NCBI GenBank assembly: GCA_022565355.1
Contig: JAIUMU010000002.1
Location: 496,001-560,000, forward strand
Direction: 5' to 3'
DNA length: 64,000 nucleotides
From: Idiomarina sp.
Lineage (GTDB): Bacteria > Pseudomonadota > Gammaproteobacteria > Enterobacterales > Alteromonadaceae
Each line of letters opens with the position of its first letter. The stretch's first letter is position 1. Shown piece after piece: positions 43,347-54,438 of this stretch. The position numbers and the translations under genes were made by a program. The notes under the pieces are model-generated. The model did not search any database. It saw only the letters and a program-made list of their open reading frames with translations, and was not told the DNA's origin.

Positions 43347-44465
43347 TTAGGCAACTTGCCACTGTAACGCTCTACCGGCCCAATATGGCACCCAGGTTTC
43401 ACCACCATGGGTAACTGTTTTCGGTGCATGCCATGGTTTTTGTACCAAGGTAATGGTTTCGGTATTGCGCGGGCGGCCATAAAAATCAGCGCCGAAATGG
43501 CTAGCAAAACCTTCAAGCTTATCCAGTGCATTCAGTTGCCCAAACGCTTCGGCATAGAGCTCGATAGCGGTAAATGCAGAAAAACATCCTGCACAACCAC
43601 AGGCGGTTTCTTTTGCCGCCTGTACATGCGGGGCAGAATCGGTGCCGAGGAAAAACTTCGGGTTACCACTAATAGCGGCTTGCTGCAGCGCTTCTTGATG
43701 GGTGCGGCGTTTTAGCACTGGCAAACAATAGTTGTGCACATGCACACCGCCTACCAACAAATCATTGCGGTTCATGAGAATATGCTGCGGCGTAATGGTT
43801 GCGGCCACTAGATCATGGGCTTCACGTACAAAATCAGCGGCATCTTTAGTGGTGATGTGTTCAAGCACCACTTTTAAGCGCGGGAATTTCTGGGTAATAG
43901 GCGCTAAATAGCGCTCAATGAATACCCGCTCGCGGTCGAAAATATCAATCTCAGGCTCGGTAACTTCTCCATGAATCAATAATGGCACACCAAACTCTTG
44001 CATGGTTTCTAATACTGGCCCCATTGCATCAATGGTTCTCACGCCAGAACTCGAGTTGGTAGTGGCGCCCGCTGGATACAGCTTATAACCGATAATATTT
44101 GGGTTTTGCGCCGCTTCGCGCACATCAGCTGGGCTAGTACCTTGAGTTAAATACAGTGCCATTAGCGGTTCAAAGTTACTCTCTTCTGGCAGCACTGCCA
44201 TAATATGATGCCGATATTGCTCAGCCAAGGCTACCGTGGTTACCGGTGGCACTAAGTTTGGCATAACAATGGCGCGCCGAAATACTCGCGCGGTGGCTGG
44301 CACTGTCATCGCCAGCATATCGCCATCACGAAAATGCAGATGCCAATCATCGGGCCGAGTAATGGTTAACGAAGCTGGTGTGGTATGCGAAGAAGAGCTC
44401 GAATCGCTGCGAGGCGCTGAAGATGTAGCATGAATAGCTGAAATAGAAGGTGCTGTGTTCGACAT
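43347..44465 (-). CDS. pyrC: Dihydroorotase
   Basis: [33 protein letters not shown]. Confidence 0.95.
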   Translation of the reverse strand: MSNTAPSISAIHATSSAPRSDSSSSSHTTPASLTITRPDDWHLHFRDGDMLAMTVPATARVFRRAIVMPNLVPPVTTVALAEQYRHHIMAVLPEESNFEPLMALYLTQGTSPADVREAAQNPNIIGYKLYPAGATTNSSSGVRTIDAMGPVLETMQEFGVPLLIHGEVTEPEIDIFDRERVFIERYLAPITQKFPRLKVVLEHITTKDAADFVREAHDLVAATITPQHILMNRNDLLVGGVHVHNYCLPVLKRRTHQEALQQAAISGNPKFFLGTDSAPHVQAAKETACGCAGCFSAFTAIELYAEAFGQLNALDKLEGFASHFGADFYGRPRNTETITLVQKPWHAPKTVTHGGETWVPYWAGRALQWQVA

Positions 44466-44523
44466 AAAAAAGGCTCCGCAGGTATTCGTAGAAGTAATAC
44501 TTCATAGAATACCATTAGAGCCT
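44466..44523 (-). promoter_or_regulatory. Long leader hairpin plus T6 directly upstream of pyrC start, overlapping the Shine-Dalgarno
   Basis: AGGCTC/GAGCCT (6 bp), GGTATTC/GAATACC (7 bp), GAAGT/ACTTC (5 bp), loop AAT; minus strand continues GGAGCCTTTTTTATG. Confidence 0.7.
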
Positions 44524-44592
44524 GTTTTCTCGAAAACTTTCTGCTGTTTTCCGTAAGCAGAACGCATTCCGTTAGTGCTGTTGCTTAGCGCT

Positions 44593-44646
44593 ATTACTTA
44601 CGCTCAATTACTTACGCATAACTACTTACGCACAATTACTCACTGG
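44593..44646. repeat. 14-bp tandem repeat, about 3.8 copies, overlapping the macB stop
   Basis: attacttacgctca / attacttacgcata / actacttacgcaca / attactcactgg. Confidence 0.7.
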
Positions 44647-46681
44647 CTAGCGCTTGCACTGGATCGAGCTGTGCCGCTTTACGCGCTGGCACATAACCGA
44701 AAATTAAACCGGTTAAGAAAGCACAACCAAAGGCCATTATTACTGGGCCAGCCGCAAACACTACGCTGTTCCCTAGGCTAGAAATAATCCAGGTAATGCC
44801 TAAACCAAGGCCCACCCCAATTAAACCACCTAACAAGGCTACGGTTACCGCTTCTACCAAAAATTGCATGCGTATTTGCGCACCCCGCGCCCCTACCGCC
44901 ATGCGAATACCAATTTCTCGGGTACGCTCGGTAACACTCACCAACATAATATTCATTACCCCGATGCCTCCTACTACCAGTGAAATTACAGCAATTACGC
45001 CCAGTAGCAAAGTCATGGTGTTTTGCGTTTCGGTGGCCGTTTCAATAATCGACGCCATGTTGCGAATTTGGAAATCTTCCACCCCATGACGCTCCAATAG
45101 CAAGCTATGCACCGCATCGTTGGCACGTTGCATTACCACAGGATCGCTGCTTTCCACCGCAACCGTTACGTTGCGCAAGAAACGTTGGCCGAACAAACGC
45201 AATGAACCTGTAGAATAAGGCACAAACACCACATCATCTTGGTCTTGGCCCCAAGGGCTGGCCCCGCGCTCGCTCATTATCCCAATTACCCGGAACAATA
45301 CGTTATTGATGAGCATTACCTCACCCAACGGATCCCGGTCGGGGAATAGCTGGGTAGCAACCGTTTTACCGATTACTGCAACGGTGGCATACAGATCTTC
45401 ATCTTCTTGGGTAAAGAAGCTGCCGTATGCAACATCCCATTGCCGTGCCACCGGAAACATATGATAGGTGGCATTTACTTGCGCTTCTTTATCAAAGCCT
45501 GCGCGGCGCAGGGTGCGGTTGCCCGTTAGTTCTGGCACTGCGGCAAGAATATCGGGCAGCTCGTTAATCGCATCCACATCTTCGGGCACCAGCGTAGCCA
45601 CACTCCAACGGCCCCGTTGGTTCGGCGCCCCCGGAAACACGGTAAGCAGGTTCGAGCCCATGGCGCTAATGCGATCTACCACATCTTGGCGGGCACCTTG
45701 GCCAATGGCGAGCATCGAAATTACTGCCGCCACACCAATTACGATACCTAGCAAGGTAAGCGCAGTACGGAAAATATTCTGCCGTAACGCAGTGAATGCG
45801 GTAATTACAGAACGCCCAGCATCAAGCAACGCACCCGGTTGGCCTGCACCCGGGCCTTTCGGTGGCACTACATGCGCACCTTGTTCTTTCGTGCGAGTAT
45901 CCGCGAGAATATGGCCATCTTTCAGTTCAATTACCCGATCGGCATGGGCTGCCACTTCATGATCGTGGGTGATTAAGATAATGGTATGGCCCTGCGCTGA
46001 TAAATCTTTGAGCAGCGCCATTACTTCTTTACCACTTTGGCTATCGAGTGCACCGGTTGGCTCATCGGCAAGAATGATTTCGCCACCGTTCATCAGCGCA
46101 CGCGCTATGGAAACTCGCTGCTGTTGGCCACCGGAAAGTTCCGAAGGTTTATGATGCATGCGATCTTCAAGGCCTAAACGGGTAAGCAATTGCTCAGCAC
46201 GTTCATGGCGCTGTTCTGAACCCATAGAGGTATAACCGGCAGGTAATTCAGCATTTGCTACGGCAGTGGCCCCACCCAGCAAATTGTATTGCTGGAATAC
46301 GAAACCAAATGCGCTGCGCCGCAGGCTCGCCAGCTGATCTACGTTCATGTCCGCAACCGCTTGGCCTTGGAAATGATAGTCACCCGTGGTGGGCTTATCC
46401 AAGCACCCAAGAATATTCATTAGGGTGGATTTGCCTGAACCCGAGCTACCCACGATGGCCACAAACTCACCGGCATGGATATCAATATTGATACCGTGCA
46501 ATACCTGGGTGTTGATCGGCCCCGTTTGGTAGCTCTTGGTAAGGTTACGAATTTTAATCATTGGCTCGCGGCTGTTTCCAAGCCGCTCATGGCTGTTTTC
46601 TGGCCGCTCAAGGCTGTTTTCCGTCCGCTCAGGGCTGTTTTCGTTGCCGCTTGCAGCTTGCTTCGAAGCTTGGTTCGCCAT
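44636..46681 (-). CDS. macB: Macrolide-type ABC exporter ATP-binding/permease MacB
   Basis: Walker [39 protein letters not shown], FtsX-like C-terminus. Confidence 0.9.
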   Translation of the reverse strand: MANQASKQAASGNENSPERTENSLERPENSHERLGNSREPMIKIRNLTKSYQTGPINTQVLHGINIDIHAGEFVAIVGSSGSGKSTLMNILGCLDKPTTGDYHFQGQAVADMNVDQLASLRRSAFGFVFQQYNLLGGATAVANAELPAGYTSMGSEQRHERAEQLLTRLGLEDRMHHKPSELSGGQQQRVSIARALMNGGEIILADEPTGALDSQSGKEVMALLKDLSAQGHTIILITHDHEVAAHADRVIELKDGHILADTRTKEQGAHVVPPKGPGAGQPGALLDAGRSVITAFTALRQNIFRTALTLLGIVIGVAAVISMLAIGQGARQDVVDRISAMGSNLLTVFPGAPNQRGRWSVATLVPEDVDAINELPDILAAVPELTGNRTLRRAGFDKEAQVNATYHMFPVARQWDVAYGSFFTQEDEDLYATVAVIGKTVATQLFPDRDPLGEVMLINNVLFRVIGIMSERGASPWGQDQDDVVFVPYSTGSLRLFGQRFLRNVTVAVESSDPVVMQRANDAVHSLLLERHGVEDFQIRNMASIIETATETQNTMTLLLGVIAVISLVVGGIGVMNIMLVSVTERTREIGIRMAVGARGAQIRMQFLVEAVTVALLGGLIGVGLGLGITWIISSLGNSVVFAAGPVIMAFGCAFLTGLIFGYVPARKAAQLDPVQALASE
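46571..46650. repeat. 21-bp in-frame tandem repeat (4 copies) in the extreme N-terminal coding region of macB
   Basis: gctgttt motif at 46571, 46592, 46613, 46634; encodes [27 protein letters not shown]. Confidence 0.75.
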
Positions 46682-46685
46682 CTGC

Positions 46686-47819
46686 TTAGCCTCGCATCAT
46701 CCGCATTCCGCCCGGAGGCATTCCAGCTTGAGTAGGAATAACCACTTCATCGCCAGCGCTTATGCCTGATTTGATTTCCGTGTGCACACGATCGCTAATG
46801 CCCACTTCTACCCGCACCGCTTCTGGGCGACCATTGCGCATTACTTGCACTTCAAACTGGCCCCGGCCTGCTGGGCGCACTGCACTTGCAGGCACAGAAA
46901 CCACATCTTCGGCGCTATCCACTACAAAGAACACTTGGGTGGTCATCTGCGGTAACAACACGCCATCTGGGTTTGGAATTTCAAACAAGGCGTTATAAAG
47001 AACTACGTTATTTTCAATGCTTGGCGTAGGCTCAATAATATCGAGCGTGCTATACCAACGCTGGCCACGGTTGCCCAAAGTAGTGAAGTACACATCCATA
47101 CCATCGCGTAAACGGCTTACGTCTGCTTCCGAAACTTGTGCTTCCACACGCATTGTTGATAAATCAGCAATGGTCATAATGGTTGGCGTAGTTTGTGCAG
47201 CGTTCAACGTTTGCCCTCGGCGGGCAACAATGTTGGTAACCGTACCCGGCATGGGTGCGAAAATACGCGTGTAGTTAAGGTTCGCTTCATCGGCACGCAA
47301 CGAAGATTCGGTTTGTTCAATTTGCGCTTGTACTGCATCGCGGCGCGCTTCTTCAGCACGGGCCGTAGCTGCGGCACTTTGCACTAGCTCTTCCGAGGTG
47401 GCGCGATCTACAAACAGCTTTTCTTGGCGCGCCAAATTAATATTGGCTAAATCCAAGGTGGCTTCACGCTCACGCTTTTGCGCTTGTTGGAAACGTAATT
47501 GCGCGCGCACGCCATCAAGCCGTGCCTCCAATACCGTAGCATCAATTTCTGCCAATACTTGGCCGCGTTCAACGGTGTGGCCAACTTCTACATGCAACAC
47601 CTCTAACTGACCCGATACCTGCGCGCCTACATCTACAAAATCAAGCGGCTGCAAACGGCCAGTTGCCGTTACTACCACTTCAATATTGCGAACTTCTGCT
47701 TTCGCGGTGTTAATACGTTGTTCGCCATTGTCCTTTGGCCAAATTAACCATGTAGCCACTGCTGCAATCACCACAATGATTACTACAGCCCACAACCAGC
47801 CACGCCCTGTTTTTTTCAT
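46686..47819 (-). CDS. macA: MacA-like periplasmic adaptor (RND/HlyD family)
   Basis: [31 protein letters not shown] lipoyl-like motif; adjacent to macB. Confidence 0.9.
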   Translation of the reverse strand: MKKTGRGWLWAVVIIVVIAAVATWLIWPKDNGEQRINTAKAEVRNIEVVVTATGRLQPLDFVDVGAQVSGQLEVLHVEVGHTVERGQVLAEIDATVLEARLDGVRAQLRFQQAQKREREATLDLANINLARQEKLFVDRATSEELVQSAAATARAEEARRDAVQAQIEQTESSLRADEANLNYTRIFAPMPGTVTNIVARRGQTLNAAQTTPTIMTIADLSTMRVEAQVSEADVSRLRDGMDVYFTTLGNRGQRWYSTLDIIEPTPSIENNVVLYNALFEIPNPDGVLLPQMTTQVFFVVDSAEDVVSVPASAVRPAGRGQFEVQVMRNGRPEAVRVEVGISDRVHTEIKSGISAGDEVVIPTQAGMPPGGMRMMRG

Positions 47820-47822
47820 TTT

Positions 47823-48455
47823 CTAATCACCCTCTACTAAAGGAAAGGTCTGCTGGTTAATTCCAGCAGCCGCCAAAGCTTCAACCCAATGTTTACGGCA
47901 ACAACTCACATATCGATCGTTACCACCAATCGCAACCTGTTCTCCGGAGTTCAATGCATTACCCTGTTCATCGCATCGATACACCATGGTGGCCTTGCGA
48001 CCGCAAAAACAAATTGTTTTCAATTCTGTTAATTTATCGGCGATCGCCAACAACCCAGCACTGCCCGGAAAGGCATTACCAAAGGCATCGGTGCGAATGC
48101 CATAACACATTACCGGCACGTGCAATTCATCTACTACGCGCGCCAACTGCCACACTTGCTCAGGGCTTAAGAACTGCGCTTCATCAAGCAAAATGCAATC
48201 AATGCCCTGTTCATGCATTTGCTCGTTAAGCATGCTTTGTACTCGGCGAAACAAATCCGTTTTCGGCGTAAATGTTTCTGCACTTCTTGAAAGCCCTAGG
48301 CGCGAATGGATTTTCCCCTCTCCCGCCCGTGTATCCAGTGCTGGCGTAAGCAATACCACATGCTGATCACGTTCTTCGTAGTTGTATGCCACTTGCAACA
48401 ACGATGTGCTTTTGCCGGCGTTCATTGCCGAGTACGTAAAATAAAGTGATGCCAT
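47823..48455 (-). CDS. tdk: Thymidine kinase
   Basis: MASLYFTYSAMNAGKSTSLLQVAYNYEERDQ; IDCILLDEAQFL; start reset to 48455. Confidence 0.95.
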   Translation of the reverse strand: MASLYFTYSAMNAGKSTSLLQVAYNYEERDQHVVLLTPALDTRAGEGKIHSRLGLSRSAETFTPKTDLFRRVQSMLNEQMHEQGIDCILLDEAQFLSPEQVWQLARVVDELHVPVMCYGIRTDAFGNAFPGSAGLLAIADKLTELKTICFCGRKATMVYRCDEQGNALNSGEQVAIGGNDRYVSCCRKHWVEALAAAGINQQTFPLVEGD

Positions 48456-48622
48456 AATGTGTCTTCTTTCGTAATAGTTCGCATGCGCTTGTGCGTTTTC
48501 CGCGCAGTACACTAGGGCGGACGATATGCGAGAGTGAATTTTGCTGCAATGCAAAACCGCGCAAACGCACAAAAAATGCGATATAATTCACCGCTAAATT
48601 TATGTGCAGGAGTAATTTACAG

Positions 48623-49879
48623 ATGCAGCCATCAGCAAACCCATCGCAAACCACCTACTCACTTGATTTCATTCGTGAAATACCGAAGGCGGATATTCAC
48701 CTGCACCTCGATGGTAGCTTGCGGCCACAAGGCCTGATTGAAATGGCCAAACGTAGCAAGATTGAGCTGCCATCATACACCGTTGAAGGGTTAAAGGAGT
48801 TGGTTTTTAAAGACCAATATCAAAACCTTGGCGAATATTTGCATGGTTTTCAGTACACCTGTGCGGTGCTTCGTGATCTTGAGAATATGGAGCAATCGGC
48901 CTATGAACTGGCCATGGATAACCTTGCTGAAGGCGTAAACTACATTGAAGTGCGCTTTGCACCGCAGTTATTGATGGATCCTACCGTAGGTATCGGCTTT
49001 GACGACGTGATGCATGCAGTAAACAACGGGTTGGCAAAAGCCAAGGCAGAATACAATGCTCGCGCCGATGTTGGCCTTTCCGCTGGGTTAAAGCCGCCAT
49101 TCGAGTACGGCATTATTAACTGTGCGATGCGCTCGTTTGGTAAGAAAGGGTTTTCACCTTACTACACCCAGCTGTTCACCTTATTGCGTGATCATGATTC
49201 GATGGATGTAATTAAAGCTGCAGCAATGGAATTGATTCGCGCCAGCGTACGCATGCGTGATGAAGATGGCTTGCCGATTGTAGGCTTGGATATTGCTGGC
49301 CAAGAAAACGGCTATCCAGCGCATAAATTCAAAGAAGTGTATGAATATGCACACCAAAACTTTCTGCTGAAAACGGTTCACGCGGGTGAAGCGTATGGTG
49401 CAGAGAGTATTTTTGAAGCCCTCACCACCTGTTACGCCGATCGCTTAGGCCACGGTTATTCGCTGTTTTCACCGGATATGATTGAAGATCCGAAGATTAC
49501 CGATAGAGAAGCCTACAGCCGCGCATTAGCATCGTACATTGCCGATCGCCGGATTGCCGTAGAGGTGTGCCTCACCAGTAACATGCAAACCAACCCTAGT
49601 ATCGGCAATATTAAAAACCACAACTTCCGCCATATGCTGGAAAGCCGCATTGCTACGGTAATTTGTACCGATAACCGGTTAGTATCGAACACCACGGTAA
49701 GCGATGAATACAAGTTGGCGCTGGATAACTTCCCTGTTCCATTGAAGCGTTTAAAAGATATGGTAGCGTACGGCTTTAAGAAAAACTTCTTCCCTGGCAC
49801 CTACGTTGATAAACGTGCCTACGCCAAGCACACCCTTGAGTACTTTGATGTGGTAGCGCGTAAGTATGGGTTTATTTAA
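48623..49879 (+). CDS. add: Adenosine deaminase
   Basis: IPKADIHLHLDGSLRP, VHAGEAYG, DRLGHG; start taken at the ATG at 48623 with CAGGAG upstream. Confidence 0.92.
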   Translation: MQPSANPSQTTYSLDFIREIPKADIHLHLDGSLRPQGLIEMAKRSKIELPSYTVEGLKELVFKDQYQNLGEYLHGFQYTCAVLRDLENMEQSAYELAMDNLAEGVNYIEVRFAPQLLMDPTVGIGFDDVMHAVNNGLAKAKAEYNARADVGLSAGLKPPFEYGIINCAMRSFGKKGFSPYYTQLFTLLRDHDSMDVIKAAAMELIRASVRMRDEDGLPIVGLDIAGQENGYPAHKFKEVYEYAHQNFLLKTVHAGEAYGAESIFEALTTCYADRLGHGYSLFSPDMIEDPKITDREAYSRALASYIADRRIAVEVCLTSNMQTNPSIGNIKNHNFRHMLESRIATVICTDNRLVSNTTVSDEYKLALDNFPVPLKRLKDMVAYGFKKNFFPGTYVDKRAYAKHTLEYFDVVARKYGFI

Positions 49880-49922
49880 GGCATCGCCGCATTAGCTGTG
49901 TTGCTCGAGCCAGAAATACAAG

Positions 49923-49950
49923 AACGCCGCTAATTTAGCGGCGTTTTTTT
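49923..49950 (+). terminator. Intrinsic terminator downstream of add
   Basis: AACGCCGCTAA-T-TTAGCGGCGTT followed by T-run. Confidence 0.9.
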
Positions 49951-49972
49951 GAGCTTGGCTTACCCGCTACAG

Positions 49973-50920
49973 TTAATTCAATGCCTGTTCTAACTTGTGC
50001 CACAAGCGCAAAACTGGATACACGTTAATCTGGCTATAGCGGAAAGGAATTTTCGCTGGCCGTTCCGTATGTAGATAATACTCGGCCACCGGAAGCTTTC
50101 GCGCCACATCCCTTGCTTTTAAAGCCTCTACTTCATTTTCACTCATACTGTTAAAACGGTTAGGTGTGGTGCCACCTAATGCTTCAGCACGCTTTACTGC
50201 TTTAGTTTTCTGCTTCCCGCGAAACACCGGTACTTCCGGTAAAAACATCGCAAATGGATGCAACATAAACCCCATTTTACCGAATAAGCGCTGCGCTTGT
50301 TCGGCATTTTCAGTTTCACCTTGGATAAATTGCCACTGCGCCTTAATGAGCCGAGGAATATGCAAAATCATCGCATCTGCGTAGCTAATGCCACGAGGGT
50401 TTGCTTTCGCGGGATAGTGGCGAAAATACACTGGGTAATCAGCAGCCAAACGAGTAATGCGTACATCACGAGCTTTCCTCGCCCCCTTCAAAAACAACGG
50501 ATTCAAAAAGGCGGCGTTCGGATATTGCTGATAAAAGCCATGAATATTCTGCCAATCATCTGCACTTACATCACGCACTACTTGCATATCGTCTTGTAAA
50601 AACAAAGCGAGCTCGGTTGCATCAGCAGTGTTGCCCTGAGCGGCGTTCGCCAGCTCTAACGCTGCCTGCATATTGTTATACAAGCCGCCATGGCGAGCGT
50701 GTTCGTGTTGTTCAGGTTGATGCAAGCGCACACCGCTTGGCAAGTTGGCAAGATAATGCTGAGTATCGGTATCATTGCTGTGATCATCGATTACGGTAAT
50801 CAATGCGCCGGGGATATGGCGCAGCACTGAATCTACGCAGTTGCGTAAAAAATCACCGCGATTGTAGGAAAAAATAAATACCAACAGCTTCGGGTTCACG
50901 CTGTTGTTTTGAGTGCCCAT
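49973..50920 (-). CDS. Glycosyltransferase family 2-like protein
   Basis: LLVFIFSYNRGDFLRNCVDSVLRHIPGALITVIDDHSND. Confidence 0.7.
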   Translation of the reverse strand: MGTQNNSVNPKLLVFIFSYNRGDFLRNCVDSVLRHIPGALITVIDDHSNDTDTQHYLANLPSGVRLHQPEQHEHARHGGLYNNMQAALELANAAQGNTADATELALFLQDDMQVVRDVSADDWQNIHGFYQQYPNAAFLNPLFLKGARKARDVRITRLAADYPVYFRHYPAKANPRGISYADAMILHIPRLIKAQWQFIQGETENAEQAQRLFGKMGFMLHPFAMFLPEVPVFRGKQKTKAVKRAEALGGTTPNRFNSMSENEVEALKARDVARKLPVAEYYLHTERPAKIPFRYSQINVYPVLRLWHKLEQALN

Positions 50921-51010
50921 TAGCAGCCCTCCTGTAAAAACACGTTGTTATTTTGAAGTACGCTAACCACCGTCTACAAGTGTAGAAAAGTAACCATTAC
51001 TCAGTTTTTA

Positions 51011-53431
51011 CTATTTGCACCATTTCCGTTGCCATTCATATTCGGGCGCCGGCCGATCAAAGTAATATCCTTGCATGTTCACGTGTTCACGCTGGCAATA
51101 TTCATTTTGCTCTCGCGTTTCAATACCTTCAGCAACAATACGTAAATCCAAGTTCCGCGCGATTGCGGTAATCATTTTCACCATGGCTACATCGCGTTTA
51201 TTTTTCGGCAGCCCTTGGGTAAAGCTTTGATCGATTTTTAATTCTTGAATCGGCAAACGCTGCAAATATGCCAATGAAGAATAACCCGTACCAAAATCAT
51301 CGAGAGCAAACTGCACGCCTACTTCGCTAATGGTTACCATTTGGCTAATTACTTCATGCATATCATCAATGAATAAGCGCTCGGTTACTTCTAGCACCAA
51401 CCCTTGTACATCGGCATTCGCGGCATTAAAAATATCCAGGAGCTCAGTTCTTAACTGGTTTGAGCGGAAAAAACGCGGGCTAATATTCACCGATAGGGTC
51501 CAGTGCAGCCCTTTTTCTTGCCACTTCGCCAAACACATCGCTGCTTGCTTTAACATTAGTCTGTCGAGCTTAATAATCAAATCTGAACGCTCGGCAACGG
51601 CTACAAACTGATCGGGTGGCACCATGCCCTCGGTTGGGTGTTGCCAGCGCGCTAATGCCTCGGCACCAATCAACTCACCATCTGGATTAAATTGCCCCTG
51701 TAGGTACATTTCAATCTGATCGTTTTCAACTGCGTAATACAAATCGCGCTCTAAACCAAATAAGCTTTCGGCCTGCTCGCCATCGCCTTGGTTGTATATC
51801 GCTACCTCACTGCCACCCTTCTCTTTTACTCGATGTAGCGCCGTTTCGGCTTGCCGGAATAAATCCTCCGCAGAAGCACTAGCCGCTAGATTGGCAAGGC
51901 CCAGGCTCATGGTAAGCTGCACACGCTCGCCATAAATATCGAGCGGCTCCTCAACCATTTGCTTCAACTCCCAAGCAAAATCATTGGCTTTCTCTACGGT
52001 ATTTTTGCCGGTTTTTGAAAATTTCACCAAGCAGGCAAAGTTATCCGCCCCCGTGTGGGCGAGAAACACATCATGGGTTAAGAAGTTCTGCAAGCGCTTG
52101 GCCATGGCGTTAATTACGGTATTACCGTAATCGTAACCACGGGCATCGTTAATCCGCTTCATGCGATCTATATTCAGCAATATTAGCCAGTAATCCCGAT
52201 TCGCCGACGCCTTTTGCAAGAGCCCACTAATGTGCTCCATTAACGACAAACGATTGGGTAAGCGGCTTAAATGGTTGTAGTAAGCTAAAAAGTGCAGCCG
52301 TTCCTGAATTTGCTTCTGCGCGCTAATATCCTGCTTAATCCCCAGGTAATGGGATATTTCACCTTGCTCGTTACGCACGGGGGAAATGGTTTGCAGCTCG
52401 GAATACTCACTACCATCTTTGCGCTTATTCTTTAGCTCCCCGGTCCATGGTTTACCTGCTAATAAGGTTTGCCACATTTTCGCATAGGTTGCCTTAGACG
52501 TTTTTCCGCTGCCCAAAACACTGGGGTTTTTACCTAGCAATTCTTCTTCCGTATACCCTGTATTTTCCAGCAAGGCTCGATTCACATATTCAATTTTGGG
52601 CTCTAATGAGGTAATGATTACGCCCTCATTACTTTGCTCTAACGCGGTAGAAAGCAGGTTTATTCTGTTTTCATTACGAAAACGCTCGCGCACCATTTTC
52701 TCAGTGCCGCGAGCAAGCTGCGCCAACTCACTTTTTCCTTCTACCGGGATCTTATCGATAAGCTCGCCGTGCTCAAGTTTCGCGATGGCCGCGCTGAGCT
52801 GCTCCACTGGGTAGGTAATGCGGCGCTGCAAAAATAACATCAATAATAAAAATAGAATCGAGAAAAAACCAATGGCGATAAAAATCGTTTGGCGCCGCTC
52901 GAAAACTGCAGCCTGCCAATTAATTCGATGTTCATATTCAAAAAACAGCAACTGTTGTTCTGCTCGGCCCAGCTCTTTGCTGGTTGCTGTTACCGGCACA
53001 TATACCGCGTAGGAATCGCCACTATGCTGGGTATCAAAAATGATAATGTTCGAGGCCAGCGCTTGCTGCAGCAGCTCTACTTTTAGTGCTGGTACCTCCG
53101 CAAATATCGGCCGATCAATTAAGTTCCACTGATGGGCGTTACTTACTCGCAAAATGGTGCCATTCTCACTTACATTAAACACATTGCGAACGCGTCGATT
53201 GGTATTAATTTCTAGGAGGATTTCATCTACCGCGGTACTTAATTCATAACGCAATGCGCGGTTCATAGAGCCCTGGGCAATGTTCGCCATGGCAGTTACT
53301 TCACGCTCACCATGCAAGTGATTTTGCCGCACCTGCTCATTCACAATCGCCAGTACCCCAGCAGCCAAAGCGATACCGCCCACCAGTGCGAGATAAAGTA
53401 ATAGCTGCGTGCGAATGCTTGATAGCCGCAT
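51011..53431 (-). CDS. PAS-GGDEF(degenerate)-EAL sensor protein, probable c-di-GMP phosphodiesterase
   Basis: HAMP/PAS region; degenerate GGDEF reads TGADNFACL; intact EAL IGAEALARWQHP, ELKIDQSF. Confidence 0.85.
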   Translation of the reverse strand: MRLSSIRTQLLLYLALVGGIALAAGVLAIVNEQVRQNHLHGEREVTAMANIAQGSMNRALRYELSTAVDEILLEINTNRRVRNVFNVSENGTILRVSNAHQWNLIDRPIFAEVPALKVELLQQALASNIIIFDTQHSGDSYAVYVPVTATSKELGRAEQQLLFFEYEHRINWQAAVFERRQTIFIAIGFFSILFLLLMLFLQRRITYPVEQLSAAIAKLEHGELIDKIPVEGKSELAQLARGTEKMVRERFRNENRINLLSTALEQSNEGVIITSLEPKIEYVNRALLENTGYTEEELLGKNPSVLGSGKTSKATYAKMWQTLLAGKPWTGELKNKRKDGSEYSELQTISPVRNEQGEISHYLGIKQDISAQKQIQERLHFLAYYNHLSRLPNRLSLMEHISGLLQKASANRDYWLILLNIDRMKRINDARGYDYGNTVINAMAKRLQNFLTHDVFLAHTGADNFACLVKFSKTGKNTVEKANDFAWELKQMVEEPLDIYGERVQLTMSLGLANLAASASAEDLFRQAETALHRVKEKGGSEVAIYNQGDGEQAESLFGLERDLYYAVENDQIEMYLQGQFNPDGELIGAEALARWQHPTEGMVPPDQFVAVAERSDLIIKLDRLMLKQAAMCLAKWQEKGLHWTLSVNISPRFFRSNQLRTELLDIFNAANADVQGLVLEVTERLFIDDMHEVISQMVTISEVGVQFALDDFGTGYSSLAYLQRLPIQELKIDQSFTQGLPKNKRDVAMVKMITAIARNLDLRIVAEGIETREQNEYCQREHVNMQGYYFDRPAPEYEWQRKWCK

Positions 53432-53433
53432 GA

Positions 53434-54438
53434 TTACCCTCCCGTTAATTCATAACAAGAGGGCAAAACTGCCGGGTGATCAATTAAACCGTTGCTGTGC
53501 ATGTACGTATTCAGGTTTCTCACAATAGTGGCCAGTTCAGCCGTAAGCATCTGCCGGTTTTCTTGGTAATCCGGGAAATGTAATCCAGTAAGTGCAACTT
53601 CTAATTCTTCTCGATTTAAGCCGGTATTATTTAGCAACATCGTTTCCGTTGCTGCTTCACGATCGAACAAGTTTTGCCGCCCAGATTCCCATACATCAGC
53701 CACTAACCACTCCAGCATTTGCTGTTCGCGCCGCCACACTTCGCTGCGCACAAGCAAAACATCCACAATTTCATGGGGGATTTCGGAGCTATCAAAAACA
53801 ACCTTAGCGCCTAACGCCTCGAGTTGGCTAATAAAGGGTTGATAAGTAATCACCATATCAACGGCACCGGAAGTTAAACCTTCTGCATGTTCGGTTGGCA
53901 ACAGCATTTTTGTTTCAACATCATCGCGAGTGAGCAATAATGAATCCATAGCGCGCTGCAAGAAATAGCCGCCAAGCGCGGTTTCTTCGTAGCCGATTAC
54001 CAACGGTTTTTTCGAGAAGCTCACATCTTCAGCAATTAACATTGCATCAGCGCCAGCAGAGAAGCTCAATACTCGTGCTACACAGAAATCGAGGTTGCTT
54101 CGGCTTTGTAAGCTGATGGCTTCATCCAATGTTACCAAAGCACCATCGAGCTGACTGTTTGCCATTAAGCGCGTTACTACGGTGGTGGAGGGCATCATGG
54201 TAAGCTTGTAGGCGCGCTCACCGTAATATTGATCTAAGAATGGGCACTGCACACAGCCACTGGCATCGGCTAAATACAAAGGTTGATAACCAAGCCACTG
54301 ATTTCCCGCAAGATTAACCGGTTCACGCGGTGGTGCGCAGGCAAGCAAAAGACTAGCTAGCGCTAGAGTAAGAGATACTCGGTAGATCGATCTTAGCAAA
54401 ACCACCCCCAATTGATGTAGCCACTCACACGCGCACAC
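53434..54438 (-). CDS. Periplasmic substrate-binding lipoprotein (NMT1/SsuA-like)
   Basis: Lipobox SLLLAC, NQWLGYQPLYLADASG; coupled to the GGDEF/EAL gene. Confidence 0.7.
   Translation of the reverse strand: MCACEWLHQLGVVLLRSIYRVSLTLALASLLLACAPPREPVNLAGNQWLGYQPLYLADASGCVQCPFLDQYYGERAYKLTMMPSTTVVTRLMANSQLDGALVTLDEAISLQSRSNLDFCVARVLSFSAGADAMLIAEDVSFSKKPLVIGYEETALGGYFLQRAMDSLLLTRDDVETKMLLPTEHAEGLTSGAVDMVITYQPFISQLEALGAKVVFDSSEIPHEIVDVLLVRSEVWRREQQMLEWLVADVWESGRQNLFDREAATETMLLNNTGLNREELEVALTGLHFPDYQENRQMLTAELATIVRNLNTYMHSNGLIDHPAVLPSCYELTGG

Noticed and set aside
48538-48560. TTTTGC-N6-GCAAAA inverted repeat between tdk and add as a PurR-type operator
   Set aside because: Too short and not a convincing match to the PurR consensus; left as unassigned.
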